NCBI GenBank assembly: GCA_963668185.1
Contig: OY764162.1
Span: 1,860,001-1,924,000, forward strand
Length of the DNA: 64,000 bases
Origin: G963668185 sp963668185
GTDB lineage: Bacteria > Chloroflexota > Dehalococcoidia > Lucifugimonadales > G963668185
Direction of reading: 5' to 3'
Of the stretch, positions 24,029-32,476 are shown one piece after another. How positions within the stretch are numbered: the first letter of the stretch is position 1; each line of letters starts with the position of its first letter. The position numbers and the translations under genes are program-made. The notes beneath the pieces are model-generated. The model was given only the letters and a program-made list of their open reading frames with translations, was not told the DNA's origin and did no database searches.

Positions 24029-25516
24029 ATGGGGAACGGTGTCAGGAGTACAGTTGTAAGGGGCGGGCTGCTGGCGTCGGGGGACGGTATCGAGAAGGCT
24101 GACGTGCTGGTCAGCGACGGCAAGGTGGAGGCCGTGGGGCCGGGCATCGAGGCGCCCGCCGGCGCGCAGGTTGTCGACGCCGCGGGAATGTACGTGCTTC
24201 CGGGCGGAGTGGACGCGCACGCGCACCCGGTGTTCGGGGACAAGATGGACACGTACACGATGCGGGCGGCGTTCGGGGGCGTGACGACGGTGATCGCGTT
24301 CATCGGGTCTGAGCGGTACCGGCACGTCAGGTACGGCAACGCATGGGGAGACCAGGACCGCACTCAGGACGTGGTGGCGAGCTTCATCGAGTACGCGTCC
24401 GGGGTCTCTTACACGGACTTCGCGGTGCACGGGCTGCTGACTTACCTGGACGTGGACGACATCGATAACGTGGTGCCGGACCTGATCGGGATGGGCGCGC
24501 TGTCGTTCAAGGTGTTCATGACGTGCAACCCGTGGGAGCCGGACCACGAGGTCAACCTGCGGTCGCTGCCGGACCACGACATCATGCGGGTGATGGAGCT
24601 TGCGGCGGAGCATGGCGGCCTGACGATGACGCACTCGGAGTTCGGCGCGGGCAAGTGGTTCTTGCAGTACAGGCATGAGAGGGAGGGAAAGACTACGAGG
24701 CACTACCTTCAGCAGGCGGCCCCGAACATCATCGAGTCGGACGCGGTGTACCGCGCATCGACCATGGCTTCGCTGACTGGCAGCCCGCTCTACCCGGTGC
24801 ATCTCAGCGCGCACGAGTCGCTGCCGATCATCCGGGAGTCCCGGGACCGGGGGCTGCGCGTCTTCGGCGAGACGTGCCCGCATTACCTGACGCTGGTGGA
24901 CGACGACCTTATCGAGCGGGGCTACCAACTGAAGGTAAGCCCGCCGCTGAGGTACAGCGAGGACCGGGACGCGATGTGGGACGGGCTGGCGGACCGGACG
25001 CTGTCCGTGATAGGGAGCGACTGCTGCGGGTACACGCGGTCTCTGAAGCTGACGCACGAACTGGGGCTGCACGTGGAGGACCCGCCGCTGGACGCGGAGG
25101 ACATCTTCGGCTGCGCGGCCGGGCTGAGCACGCTGGAGTACATGATGCCCGTTGTGTGGTCGGCGGGGGTGAACACGGGGCGGATTACGCTGCCGCGACT
25201 GGTGCAGGTGATGTGCGAGAACCCGGCGAAGATATTCGGCATCTATCCGAAGAAGGGCTGTCTGCGGCCGGGGTCGGACGCGGACCTTGTGCTGTGGGAC
25301 CCGGCGAAGCGGCACGTGGTCACTGAGGAGCATGGCGTGACGGACATCTCGACGTTCGAGGGGTTCGAGCTGCTGGGGATGCCGGTGATGACGATGGTGC
25401 GCGGCGAGGTGGTGGTGGAGGGCGAGGGGCTGGTCGGGAGGCGGGGCCACTCGGAGTACGTGCCGGGGGATCCGTCGGCGGCGGCGTACAGCGCGACGGG
25501 GCATGGGGTGGGGTGA
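24029..25516 (+). CDS. dihydropyrimidinase / D-hydantoinase family amidohydrolase
   Basis: A 495-residue cyclic amidohydrolase. The metal motif D-A-H-A-H-P (H64, H66) follows the G-M-Y-V-L-P-G-G strand. The lysine that is carboxylated in this family is K161 in L-S-F-K-V-F-M-T. Further metal-site regions are M-T-H-S-E and V-H-L-S-A-H-E-S, and an Asp region I-G-S-D-C-C-G-Y replaces the more usual S-D-H. The C-terminus has G-S-D-A-D-L-V-L-W-D-P. It hydrolyses cyclic imides/ureides such as dihydropyrimidines or hydantoins; exact substrate unknown. AAGGAGG lies 7 bases before ATG 24029. A TAGAAT at 23988 may be its -10. It is divergent from the ABC importer, which may supply substrate. Confidence 0.9.
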   Translation: MGNGVRSTVVRGGLLASGDGIEKADVLVSDGKVEAVGPGIEAPAGAQVVDAAGMYVLPGGVDAHAHPVFGDKMDTYTMRAAFGGVTTVIAFIGSERYRHVRYGNAWGDQDRTQDVVASFIEYASGVSYTDFAVHGLLTYLDVDDIDNVVPDLIGMGALSFKVFMTCNPWEPDHEVNLRSLPDHDIMRVMELAAEHGGLTMTHSEFGAGKWFLQYRHEREGKTTRHYLQQAAPNIIESDAVYRASTMASLTGSPLYPVHLSAHESLPIIRESRDRGLRVFGETCPHYLTLVDDDLIERGYQLKVSPPLRYSEDRDAMWDGLADRTLSVIGSDCCGYTRSLKLTHELGLHVEDPPLDAEDIFGCAAGLSTLEYMMPVVWSAGVNTGRITLPRLVQVMCENPAKIFGIYPKKGCLRPGSDADLVLWDPAKRHVVTEEHGVTDISTFEGFELLGMPVMTMVRGEVVVEGEGLVGRRGHSEYVPGDPSAAAYSATGHGVG

Positions 25517-25696
25517 GGGGGATCAGTTTTGAGTTTTTGGTTTCTAGTTTTTAGTGGATAGTGAAGAGTGAATAGTGGATAGTGGGGAGTTGGCGAGGCG
25601 GGCCAGACGGTCGCCGCTTTTGCCCCATCTCAATCCTTCAAGAGACTCAGGACAGGTTCTTCCCCGGCAGACTGGGGAAGAGGCCAGAGGAAGGCC
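25517..25696. repeat. repeat-filled spacer before the MntA/HepT cassette
   Basis: It holds a TTTTTAGT/AGTGGATAGTG simple repeat tract (about 25545-25592), the CGCTTTTGCCCCATCTCAATC left arm, and a copy of the palindrome CTTCCCCGGCAGACTGGGGAAG (25659-25680). The AGAGGAAGG just after it serves as the ribosome binding site for mntA, so the mobile repeat contributes the translation signal of the next gene. Confidence 0.6.
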
Positions 25697-26017
25697 ATGA
25701 CTGAAGCTGGCGTTGGCATATTATCGAAGCGACTAGCGGTATTCTGCGAACGCTGGCAGGTCAGTGAGTTGGCATTGTTCGGGTCGGTGCTGCGAGACGA
25801 CTTCGGCCCGGATAGCGACATAGACGTGCTGGTGAGCTTCGAATCGGATTCGCGGCACACCCTGTTCGACATGTGCCGGATGGAGGCAGAGTTGACGGAG
25901 GCGTTCGGCAGGAATGTTGACCTGGTCAGCCGGCGCGGCATAGAGGCCAGCCCCAATCACCTGCGCCGGGAAGCAATTCTGGAGTCCGCCGAGGTCGTGT
26001 ATGGACCGCGACCGTGA
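25697..26017 (+). CDS. mntA: MntA-type minimal nucleotidyltransferase antitoxin
   Basis: A 106-residue MNT-domain protein. The active-site signature G-S-x10-D-x-D is complete (G-S-V-L-R-D-D-F-G-P-D-S-D-I-D). In characterised HEPN/MNT systems, the MntA partner neutralises HepT by AMPylating its tyrosine. It is followed by, and overlaps by 17 bp, a HEPN gene. The ribosome binding site lies in the tail of the preceding repeat element. Assignment to a toxin-antitoxin pair follows from domain pairing; activity is inferred. Confidence 0.9.
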   Translation: MTEAGVGILSKRLAVFCERWQVSELALFGSVLRDDFGPDSDIDVLVSFESDSRHTLFDMCRMEAELTEAFGRNVDLVSRRGIEASPNHLRREAILESAEVVYGPRP

Positions 26018-26342
26018 ACATCTCCTGGACATCATTTCGTCCGCGCGACTGGTGCAGTCATACATCGAAGGCGTTACGGCAAACGACTTCCTATCCGATA
26101 CCCAGTTGCAAGATTCCGTCATCCGGCGCCTTGAAGTCATCGGTGAAGCAGCAGGACGAGTCTCCTTGGAGTTCCGGGAACGGCACGTAAAGATTCCCTG
26201 GCGCGAAATGGTCGGTATCCGCAATCGGTTGATTCACCGCTACGACGACATTGACTTCGAAATCGTGTGGAACACTGCCAAAGACAGATTGCCGCCGCTC
26301 CTAGAGTTGCTGGAACCCCTAGCGCTCCCGGAAGGCGACTGA
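26001..26342 (+). CDS. hepT: HepT-type HEPN ribonuclease toxin (DUF86)
   Basis: A 113-residue all-helical HEPN protein. The RNase motif R-x4-H-x-Y is intact: R74-N-R-L-I-H79-R-Y81 within M-V-G-I-R-N-R-L-I-H-R-Y-D-D-I-D. This is the motif of HepT toxins; in a studied homologue the tyrosine is the site AMPylated by MntA. The N-terminus D-R-E-H-L-L-D-I-I-S-S-A is typical of DUF86. It overlaps mntA by 17 bp, so the two are co-translated. The cassette is flanked by repeats, as expected for a transferable module. Confidence 0.92.
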   Translation: MDRDREHLLDIISSARLVQSYIEGVTANDFLSDTQLQDSVIRRLEVIGEAAGRVSLEFRERHVKIPWREMVGIRNRLIHRYDDIDFEIVWNTAKDRLPPLLELLEPLALPEGD

Positions 26343-26362
26343 CTCTTGGAAGCGACAGACAG

Positions 26363-27205
26363 TTGGAACTGCCCATCGTAGGGACGGGCGGGCACGTCTG
26401 GGAGGTGGTGCGTCCGTTTGGGAACTGGCCGGCGGGGATGGAGGCGGGGAACGTCAGCCACGTGGCGGTGGACTCGCGGGACCGGGTGTACCTGTACCGC
26501 CGGGGCGACCCGCCGGTGGTGGTTATGGACGCGGACGGGTCGGTCATCGACACGTGGGGCGGCGGGCTGCTGCTGGACGCGCACGGCATCTACATCTCGC
26601 CGGACGATACGGTGTTCCTGGTGGACCGGGACGCTCACGAGGCGCTTGCGTTCGATGCGCGGGGCAACGTGAAGATGCGGCTCGGCAACCGGGGCCGGCC
26701 CTCGATGCAGGCGCCGTTCAATCACCCGGCGGACGTCGCGGTGTCGCCGGAGACGGGCGACATCTACGTGGCGGACGGGTACGGGAACTCGGCGGTGCAC
26801 AGGTTCTCGGCTGACGGGCGGCACCTGGGCTCGTGGGGCGAGCGGGGCGACGGGCCGGGCATGTTCACGACGCCGCACGGGATATGGGTGGACACGAGGG
26901 GGCGCGTGGTCGTGGCGGACAGGGAGAACCACCGGATCCAACTGTTCACGGCGGAAGGCGGGTTCCTGGAGGAGCGGCGGGACCTGTACGAGCCGATGGA
27001 CGTCTTCGAGGACGGGGACGGGTTCCTGTACGTGACGGACCACACGCCGCGCATGACGGTGTACGACGCGGACGGCCGGCTGGTGACGCGGGTGCGAACG
27101 CCGGACATATCGCACGGGGTATGGGGGGACTCGCGCGGCAACATCTACCTGGCGTGCAACGAGCAGCCGGTGGTGAAGCTGGCGCGGATGGTGGGGAGTG
27201 AGTAG
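26363..27205 (+). CDS. NHL-repeat beta-propeller protein
   Basis: About 280 residues of NHL repeats: V-A-V-D-S-R-D-R-V-Y-L-Y, H-P-A-D-V-A-V-S-P-E-T-G-D-I-Y-V-A-D-G-Y-G-N, P-H-G-I-W-V-D-T-R-G-R-V-V-V-A-D-R-E-N-H-R-I-Q and I-S-H-G-V-W-G-D-S-R-G-N-I-Y-L-A. The layout resembles the peptidyl-alpha-hydroxyglycine alpha-amidating lyase-like group. No signal peptide is visible, so it is probably cytoplasmic or uses an unrecognised route. The start is uncertain: the frame is open from an ATG inside hepT (26267), but conserved sequence begins after the TTG at 26363. Function is probably binding or a metal-dependent lyase/lactonase; not resolved. Confidence 0.78.
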   Translation: MELPIVGTGGHVWEVVRPFGNWPAGMEAGNVSHVAVDSRDRVYLYRRGDPPVVVMDADGSVIDTWGGGLLLDAHGIYISPDDTVFLVDRDAHEALAFDARGNVKMRLGNRGRPSMQAPFNHPADVAVSPETGDIYVADGYGNSAVHRFSADGRHLGSWGERGDGPGMFTTPHGIWVDTRGRVVVADRENHRIQLFTAEGGFLEERRDLYEPMDVFEDGDGFLYVTDHTPRMTVYDADGRLVTRVRTPDISHGVWGDSRGNIYLACNEQPVVKLARMVGSE

Positions 27206-27247
27206 TGGCGAGGCGGCGGCGAATGCCCGTATCTTGCCGCCTTCCCC

Positions 27248-28528
27248 TCACTCCGCAGGTATGACCGCCGGATACTCGCCCCAGCACTCGACAGAGCCGT
27301 CCAACCTCACCCCGCAACTGTGATCCATCCCGGCGCTGACGGAGGCGAACTCCCCGGCGGGCGGGTCGGACTTGCCATATTCGTTACTGCCCCAGCAGGC
27401 TACGGTACCGTCCAGTCTCACCCCGCAGGTATGGCCCAAGCCGGCGCTGACGGAGGCGAACTCTCCGGCAAGCGGCCTGGTCTCGCCGTGCTCATTCAAG
27501 CCCCAGCAGGCCAAGGTGTTGTCAACCCTCAATCCACAGACGTGGAACACGCCCGCGCTGATGGAAGCGAACTCCCCAGCAGGCGGTGAAGCCTCGCCAT
27601 AGAAACTGTAACCCCAGCAGACGATGGTGCTGTCTACTTTCAATCCGCAACTATAGTCCGACCCGACGCCGACGGAGGTGAACTCCCCGTCAGGCGGCTC
27701 GGACTGGTAGGCATGATCAGCGCCCCAGCAGGCCGCCGAGCCGTCCGTCTTCACCCCGCAGCTGTGAAGGAATCCGGCACTGACAGAGACGAACTTCCCA
27801 GACGGCGGCTTGGACTGGCCAGTCTCGTAGGTATATGAAAGGCCACCGTGAGTAGGATCCATCCTCGCATCATTGCTGCCCCAACAGACCACGGAGCCGC
27901 CTACCTTCACCCCGCAGGTGTGCCTAGCCCCGGCGCTGACAGAGACGAACTCCCCGGCAGGCGGCGTAGCTTGTCCGGACTCCCTGACGCTTGATCCCAG
28001 ATTGTAAACATTCCAGTTTTCATTGCTACCCCAGCAGACCACGGAGCCGTCCACCTTCACCCCGCAGGCGTGCCACCCGCCGGCGCTGACGGAGGTGAAC
28101 TTCCCCGACGATGGCACAGGCGAGGGTGCGGGCGGGTCCTCGGCCTCCGGCTCTGCGGTGGCCTGCGGCTCGACGGTCGCCTGACTCGCGGCTGTCGGCG
28201 TGGCCTGCGGCTCGGAGGTTACTTGCGGCTCGACGGTCGCCTGACTTGCGGCTGTCGGCGTGGTATCCGGCTCTGCGGTGGCCTGCGGTTCGACGGTCGG
28301 CGTGGCCTGCGGCTCGATCGTGGCTTGCTCCACGGTTGTCGGCGTGGCCTGCGGCTCGGCGATCGTCTGGCCTCCAGGGGCATCGGGCGAGTCGGCGCCA
28401 CCGCAGGCAAGCAATGCCGCCGTTAGGAGCAGCGTCGCCAGGAGCGGGGCCGGAGCGCTCCGCGGGAGAACGATCGGGCCGATGGAGCGGCGGCCTCTAG
28501 GGACGTATGTGCGTTCGTCAACAGGCAT
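27248..28528 (-). CDS. secreted RCC1-like repeat lipoprotein
   Basis: A 426-residue lipoprotein. After a basic N-terminus, a hydrophobic segment ends in the lipobox L-L-A-C (C42). A roughly 100-residue low-complexity linker follows (V-E-P-Q-A-T, T-P-T-A-A-S-Q-A-T repeats). The rest is seven repeats of about 38-45 residues with the core F-x-S-V-S-A-G-x-x-H-x-C-G-V-x-x-D-G-S-V-x-C-W-G, an RCC1/BLIP-II-like propeller. Each blade has two Cys placed to form an intra-blade disulfide, fitting an extracytoplasmic site. ATG 28528 is chosen; AGGA lies 11 bases away. Ligand unknown. Confidence 0.85.
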   Translation of the reverse strand: MPVDERTYVPRGRRSIGPIVLPRSAPAPLLATLLLTAALLACGGADSPDAPGGQTIAEPQATPTTVEQATIEPQATPTVEPQATAEPDTTPTAASQATVEPQVTSEPQATPTAASQATVEPQATAEPEAEDPPAPSPVPSSGKFTSVSAGGWHACGVKVDGSVVCWGSNENWNVYNLGSSVRESGQATPPAGEFVSVSAGARHTCGVKVGGSVVCWGSNDARMDPTHGGLSYTYETGQSKPPSGKFVSVSAGFLHSCGVKTDGSAACWGADHAYQSEPPDGEFTSVGVGSDYSCGLKVDSTIVCWGYSFYGEASPPAGEFASISAGVFHVCGLRVDNTLACWGLNEHGETRPLAGEFASVSAGLGHTCGVRLDGTVACWGSNEYGKSDPPAGEFASVSAGMDHSCGVRLDGSVECWGEYPAVIPAE

Positions 28529-28567
28529 GGGTTGTCTGGTCCTGGGGGTGCGGCATGGCAACATCAT

Positions 28568-28913
28568 AGAGGGTGTTGCGGCTTGCGACGATAGGCTAGG
28601 CGTGTGGTGTCTTGCGTAAGGCCCTTCGACAGGCTCAGGACGAACGGAAGGGGGAGGGCGCTTCGCGAAGCGCCCCTACGGCTGTCGGAAAGGGCAGGCA
28701 CTAGGCCTGCCCCTACTGGATGCGAGGCTGACTGCGTTGGCGGGCGGAGTGCTCCCGGCCCCCTCTGGATTCCCGCTAGCCCCGGGTTCCTGCTGTCGCA
28801 GGAATGCGGGAATGACGGTGCGGGTGGGTTGCCGTTGGCGGGCTGAGCAATGCGCAAGGCTCTTCGACAAGCTCAGGGCGAACGGAAGGGGGAGGGCGAT
28901 TCTCGAATCGCCC
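28568..28913. repeat. cluster of dispersed palindromic repeats (about 345 bp, no gene)
   Basis: In order: GCCCTTCGACAGGCTCAGGACGAACGG; the palindrome GGGCGCTTCGCGAAGCGCCC; GGGCAGGCACTAGGCCTGCCC; a long version of the CTGGATTCCCGC...GCGGGAATGACGG hairpin (around 28768-28818); a second TTCGACAAGCTCAGGGCGAACGG; and GGGCGATTCTCGAATCGCCC. All have dyad symmetry. Nothing coding is supported. Confidence 0.7.
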
Positions 28914-30893
28914 CTACGACTGTGCGGGTTGGTTCTCTTCTCGGCGGGTCAGGGTGACTTGGCCGGCGCGTTCGAGGTTCTGGAAGAGGGTTAGGATGTG
29001 GCGGGGGTCTATGTCGTATTCGAACTGGAAGCTGATGATTTCGGCTATGCGGTTTACGGTGCGCTCTCCGTTGGTCAGGTTCCACATCTCGTCGCCGACT
29101 ATGCGGCTGGCGTGGAAGTTGAAGCGGGGATCGCGGGCGGACATCTCGCCTGTGATTTCGACGAGGTCTTCGTAGGACGTGCCGGCGAGTCCGGGCGCGG
29201 AACGCTCGGCGTTGCGGACGGGGACGGCTTCGCCGGGCGCGTAGGCCACCCGCCGACGGCCGCCGGGAACCCAACGCAACTCGGACTGGACGCGGTCGGT
29301 TATCTCCGCCTTCAGGGACCTCGCGGCGGCGGTCACTTCGGTGGGGCGTCCACCGGCGGCGAGGGCGGCGGCGGAGTCGACGGCGGCGCGGTCCCGCGAG
29401 GCGAGGTAGCCGAGGCGGCGCCGGGTGCGGGCCGGGTCGTCCGCGGCGTACTTCAGCGCGGCCTGGGATATGCGGAACCGGCTCCGGGAGGCGACTTCAC
29501 GCATGATGGCCATGGCCTCGTTGGGGCCTGCGCCCGCTATGCCGAGCGCGGCGGCGGCGGCCACGAGGCCGCAGCGGCGGAAGACGGCGGGGTCGAGGTT
29601 GTCGGCGGTGAGAAGCTGGGTGTGGAAGTAACGGTCGGGCCAGGACATGAAGAGGGCGGCCGGGACGCCGAACGCGGGGTAGTACTTGTTGTCGCTCCAC
29701 GGGGTGTACGGGTGCTCGACGAAGTTGACGGCGGGCACGGGGCGGCCGGCGCTGTACACCCAGGGTAGGTCCTTGGGGGAGGCGTCGATGAGCGATGCGA
29801 CGTAGTCGTTCAGGAAGGTCGGCACCGAGTCGGGGCATCGGAAGTACATCAGCGACGTGTCGAGCTTCGGCTGCGAGTGGCCGACGCTGTCGAGGCAGAT
29901 GACGGCGAGCGTCTTTTGCAAGTCGTCGGGGTAGGTCTGCATGTAGTGCTTGCTTCCGTGGCCTTCGACGTCGGTCAGGAAGCGGATGGCGCGCCTGGGC
30001 CTCGGCAGGCGACCGCTCGCGATGAGGGAGGACAGCGCGCGCGCGATCTCGACGGCGAGGGCCGGGCCGGACGCACAGTTGGCGGCGGGCTTGGTGCCGG
30101 CGGTGGAGTGGGTCACGAAGAGCACGCTCTCGTTGGTGTCCCCGGAGCCTTCGATCTCGGCCAGGAGGTTTACGCCGATGCCCTCGAACACTCTTGTATC
30201 GACCTTAACCCAGACGTCTTCGCCGGCGGCGGCGATGGCCTTCAGGCGGTCGGCGGCGGGCTTGTCGACGGCCATGCCCCAGGCGGTGTTGCGGCTGCCG
30301 GGCATGCGGAGGAGCTGGACGGCGTCCGGGAGGGACTCGCGCGTGCGGCTGGGCATGTCCTGGTACAGGAGGTAATCGGTGAGGATGCCGGCTGCGCCGT
30401 GCTTCATCGCGAGGCTCGCGGCCTGGGGCCAGCCGTTGGTCCTGCGGGTGCCGTGTACGAACGCGATCTTGCCCTCGACGTCCTTGCCTTCGAAGTGGGA
30501 CTCGGACTCGCCCGTGCCGACGTCGACTACGGGGAGCGTCTCGCCGCCCTGCATGGTCGATGGCGACCACCATGCGAGGCAGGAGTACGCCTTGTCGTAC
30601 GACATCAGCAGCGGGCCGGCGGGCGAGCCCTCGCGCAGTTCGGCGCTCACCGGCTCCCAGGCGAGGGGCACCGTCTCGCCCATGAGTTCGGTGTGGCCGT
30701 CCAGGGGGTAAGTGTTGCTCCACACCCTGTCGACGCCGGAGCGACGGAACAGGTCTTCGACGAGGCGTGTCGCGTCGTGGTAGCCGGAAGCGCCGGGCGA
30801 GCGGTAGAACCGGGTGAGGTCCGCGGCCCAGTTGAGGGCGTTCACGGGGGAGAGTTCTGTGTCGATGAGTTCGAGCAGGATGTGTTTGTCCAT
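28914..30893 (-). CDS. M28-family peptidase homologue with degenerate metal site
   Basis: A 659-residue protein. Residues about 120-200 resemble a PA domain (D-V-E-G-K-I-A-F-V-H-G). The M28 fold follows: V-L-F-V-T-H-S then P-A-A-N-C-A-S-G where active enzymes have G-A-N-D-N-A-S-G, so the bridging metal Asp is missing. The V-E-G-H-G-S-K-H-Y loop has one Glu where a Glu pair is usual. L-D-S-V-G-H and Y-F-H-T-Q are retained. A helical C-terminal domain with winged-helix character (I-A-E-I-I-S-F-Q-F-E-Y-D-I-D) ends the protein. ATG 30893 has AAAGGA six bases upstream. No signal peptide is seen. It may bind rather than cleave peptides. It lies 131 bp downstream of the M20 homologue. Confidence 0.8.
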   Translation of the reverse strand: MDKHILLELIDTELSPVNALNWAADLTRFYRSPGASGYHDATRLVEDLFRRSGVDRVWSNTYPLDGHTELMGETVPLAWEPVSAELREGSPAGPLLMSYDKAYSCLAWWSPSTMQGGETLPVVDVGTGESESHFEGKDVEGKIAFVHGTRRTNGWPQAASLAMKHGAAGILTDYLLYQDMPSRTRESLPDAVQLLRMPGSRNTAWGMAVDKPAADRLKAIAAAGEDVWVKVDTRVFEGIGVNLLAEIEGSGDTNESVLFVTHSTAGTKPAANCASGPALAVEIARALSSLIASGRLPRPRRAIRFLTDVEGHGSKHYMQTYPDDLQKTLAVICLDSVGHSQPKLDTSLMYFRCPDSVPTFLNDYVASLIDASPKDLPWVYSAGRPVPAVNFVEHPYTPWSDNKYYPAFGVPAALFMSWPDRYFHTQLLTADNLDPAVFRRCGLVAAAAALGIAGAGPNEAMAIMREVASRSRFRISQAALKYAADDPARTRRRLGYLASRDRAAVDSAAALAAGGRPTEVTAAARSLKAEITDRVQSELRWVPGGRRRVAYAPGEAVPVRNAERSAPGLAGTSYEDLVEITGEMSARDPRFNFHASRIVGDEMWNLTNGERTVNRIAEIISFQFEYDIDPRHILTLFQNLERAGQVTLTRREENQPAQS

Positions 30894-30929
30894 GTCAGGT
30901 CCTTTAACTAGTTCTCGGTGCGAGGAGAC

Positions 30930-30963
30930 CCCATCCCAACCTTCCCCAGCAGACTGGGGAAGG
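30930..30963. repeat. dispersed palindrome CTTCCCCAGCAGACTGGGGAAG
   Basis: A full copy preceded by CCCCATCCCAAC and followed by GGGC lies between the M28 and M20 homologues, whose genes run the same way. Perfect arms CTTCCCCAG/CTGGGGAAG flank CAGA. Confidence 0.75.
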
Positions 30964-31024
30964 GGCTTTGGCGCTGGCCTTCGCGGGTATGAATGCATCA
31001 CCGGGCCTCACGTGCTTCAGGAGG

Positions 31025-32476
31025 TTACTGCTCACCGAACTTCCTGAGGAAGCGGACGAAGGCGGTCTCCATCTCCATCAGGCCGCCGACCGGGCCGGCG
31101 CCGTCGATTACGAGGTACTCGTTTGCACCGGCAGCGCCTCCGCCGATGCCGACGCCGCGGGCCATCGGCACGCCGAGCTCGTTCGGGAACAGTGACCACG
31201 GGCCTGCGCCTGCGGCGGAGGGCGCGGTCACGACGGGCGCTCCCATGTCCTCCAGCGCGGCGAACAGCGCGCGGTACAGGTGGGAGTCGGGGTCACTGAC
31301 GAACGGATCGAACACGCCGACCGGGTCGATCTCTATGTCATGGTAGCCACGACGGTCGAGGTGGGCGCGCATCTGCTCCAGCAGCCGGTGGGCGCTGACG
31401 CCGCGCGGCACTCGGAAGTCGAACTTGGCGGACGCCTCGTGCGGGAGCGTGAACGGCGCGGCGGACGGGCCGGTGTCGCCGCTGCTGAGGCCGTTGAGGT
31501 TGAAGCTGGGGCCGTAGAAGTAGGCAAGCAGCGCTGCGTCGTCGTCCATATCGCCCGCGGCGGCGGGTACGGCGGCGACGCCGGGTATGACCTGTTTCCA
31601 AGCGCCGCCGCCCAGGGCCTCGCGATGGGCGCGGACGGCCTCCACCTCTTCGTCCGTGGGAGGGGGCACGCTTTCGGTGAAGCCATCGATGGTGACGGTG
31701 TTGCCGTCCGGCGAGGTCATGGTCGCCAGGGCCTGCACCAAGCGCCAGGGCGGGCTGTCGACGACGGCCTTTGTCATGCCGTGGAGAGGCGCCGCCTGCG
31801 GACCGCGGCCCCAGCGCCGGCCGGAGCACTCGAGGCTACCGTAGATCATGCCCTTGCTGCCCATGCCGACGTGCACGCGGCCGGCGGCGTCCTGGGAGAC
31901 GCTGGGCCAGAGGCAGGCGTCGGCGTGGGCGAGCCGGTCGCGGTAAGCGGCGAACATCTGCCGGTAGTGCGGGCTGCCGACGAGCTCCGAGCCTTCGAGC
32001 AGCACGAGCAGGTTCACGGGCAGCGCGCCCTCCGCGGCGATCAGCGCCTCGACGGCGTTGAGGAAGGCGACGTACGGGCCCTTTGTGCCGTGGGCGCCAC
32101 GGCCAACGAGCGCCTGGGGGTACGGCGGACGCTCGACGAGGGCGGCGGCGAATGGCGGAGTGTCCCAGGGTTCGTCGGGGGGCGCGAGGCGGACGTCGAA
32201 GTAGCTGTAGATCGCGAGGGTGCGGGGCGCGCCGGCGTCGTGGGCGGCCCACACGCCGGGCAGGCCGCCGGTCTCGACGACGGCGCACTCGGACAGGCCG
32301 ACCTCTTCGTGCATGCGCGTGAGCAGTTCGGCGCACTCTCGGACGCCGACGCGCTCAATGGAACTGCTGGGCTGCCGCACGAGGCGCTGGACGCGGCGGA
32401 CGTGGCGTGACTTGCGGCGTCGCAGGAAGTCGATCGTGGAGTCCCGTGGGGCGTCGTCGAGGCGTTCGGTATTCAG
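31025..32476 (-). CDS. M20-family peptidase homologue lacking all metal ligands
   Basis: A 483-residue protein with the full M20 dipeptidase-like architecture (catalytic, lid, catalytic). Every zinc-ligand motif is altered: G-H-x-D-V reads S-Y-F-D-V; G-R-G-A-x-D-D-K-G reads G-R-G-A-H-G-T-K-G; E-G-x-E-E-x-G-S reads E-G-S-E-L-V-G-S; A-D-x-x-x-x-D reads A-D-A-C-L-W-P-S; and G-A-H-x-x-N-E reads G-A-A-G-A-N-E. It is probably a pseudoenzyme. Homology extends upstream of GTG 32380 (R-V-Q-R-L-V-R-Q-P-S-S-S), and the only start with a ribosome binding site is CTG at 32476, AAGGAGG seven bases before it, overlapping the upstream stop as CTGA. Confidence 0.8.
   Translation of the reverse strand: MNTERLDDAPRDSTIDFLRRRKSRHVRRVQRLVRQPSSSIERVGVRECAELLTRMHEEVGLSECAVVETGGLPGVWAAHDAGAPRTLAIYSYFDVRLAPPDEPWDTPPFAAALVERPPYPQALVGRGAHGTKGPYVAFLNAVEALIAAEGALPVNLLVLLEGSELVGSPHYRQMFAAYRDRLAHADACLWPSVSQDAAGRVHVGMGSKGMIYGSLECSGRRWGRGPQAAPLHGMTKAVVDSPPWRLVQALATMTSPDGNTVTIDGFTESVPPPTDEEVEAVRAHREALGGGAWKQVIPGVAAVPAAAGDMDDDAALLAYFYGPSFNLNGLSSGDTGPSAAPFTLPHEASAKFDFRVPRGVSAHRLLEQMRAHLDRRGYHDIEIDPVGVFDPFVSDPDSHLYRALFAALEDMGAPVVTAPSAAGAGPWSLFPNELGVPMARGVGIGGGAAGANEYLVIDGAGPVGGLMEMETAFVRFLRKFGEQ

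Noticed and set aside
23987..25504. Long Arg/His/Pro-rich frame antisense to the hydantoinase
   Set aside because: Composition is typical of the complement of a GC-rich gene; no start signal or motif.
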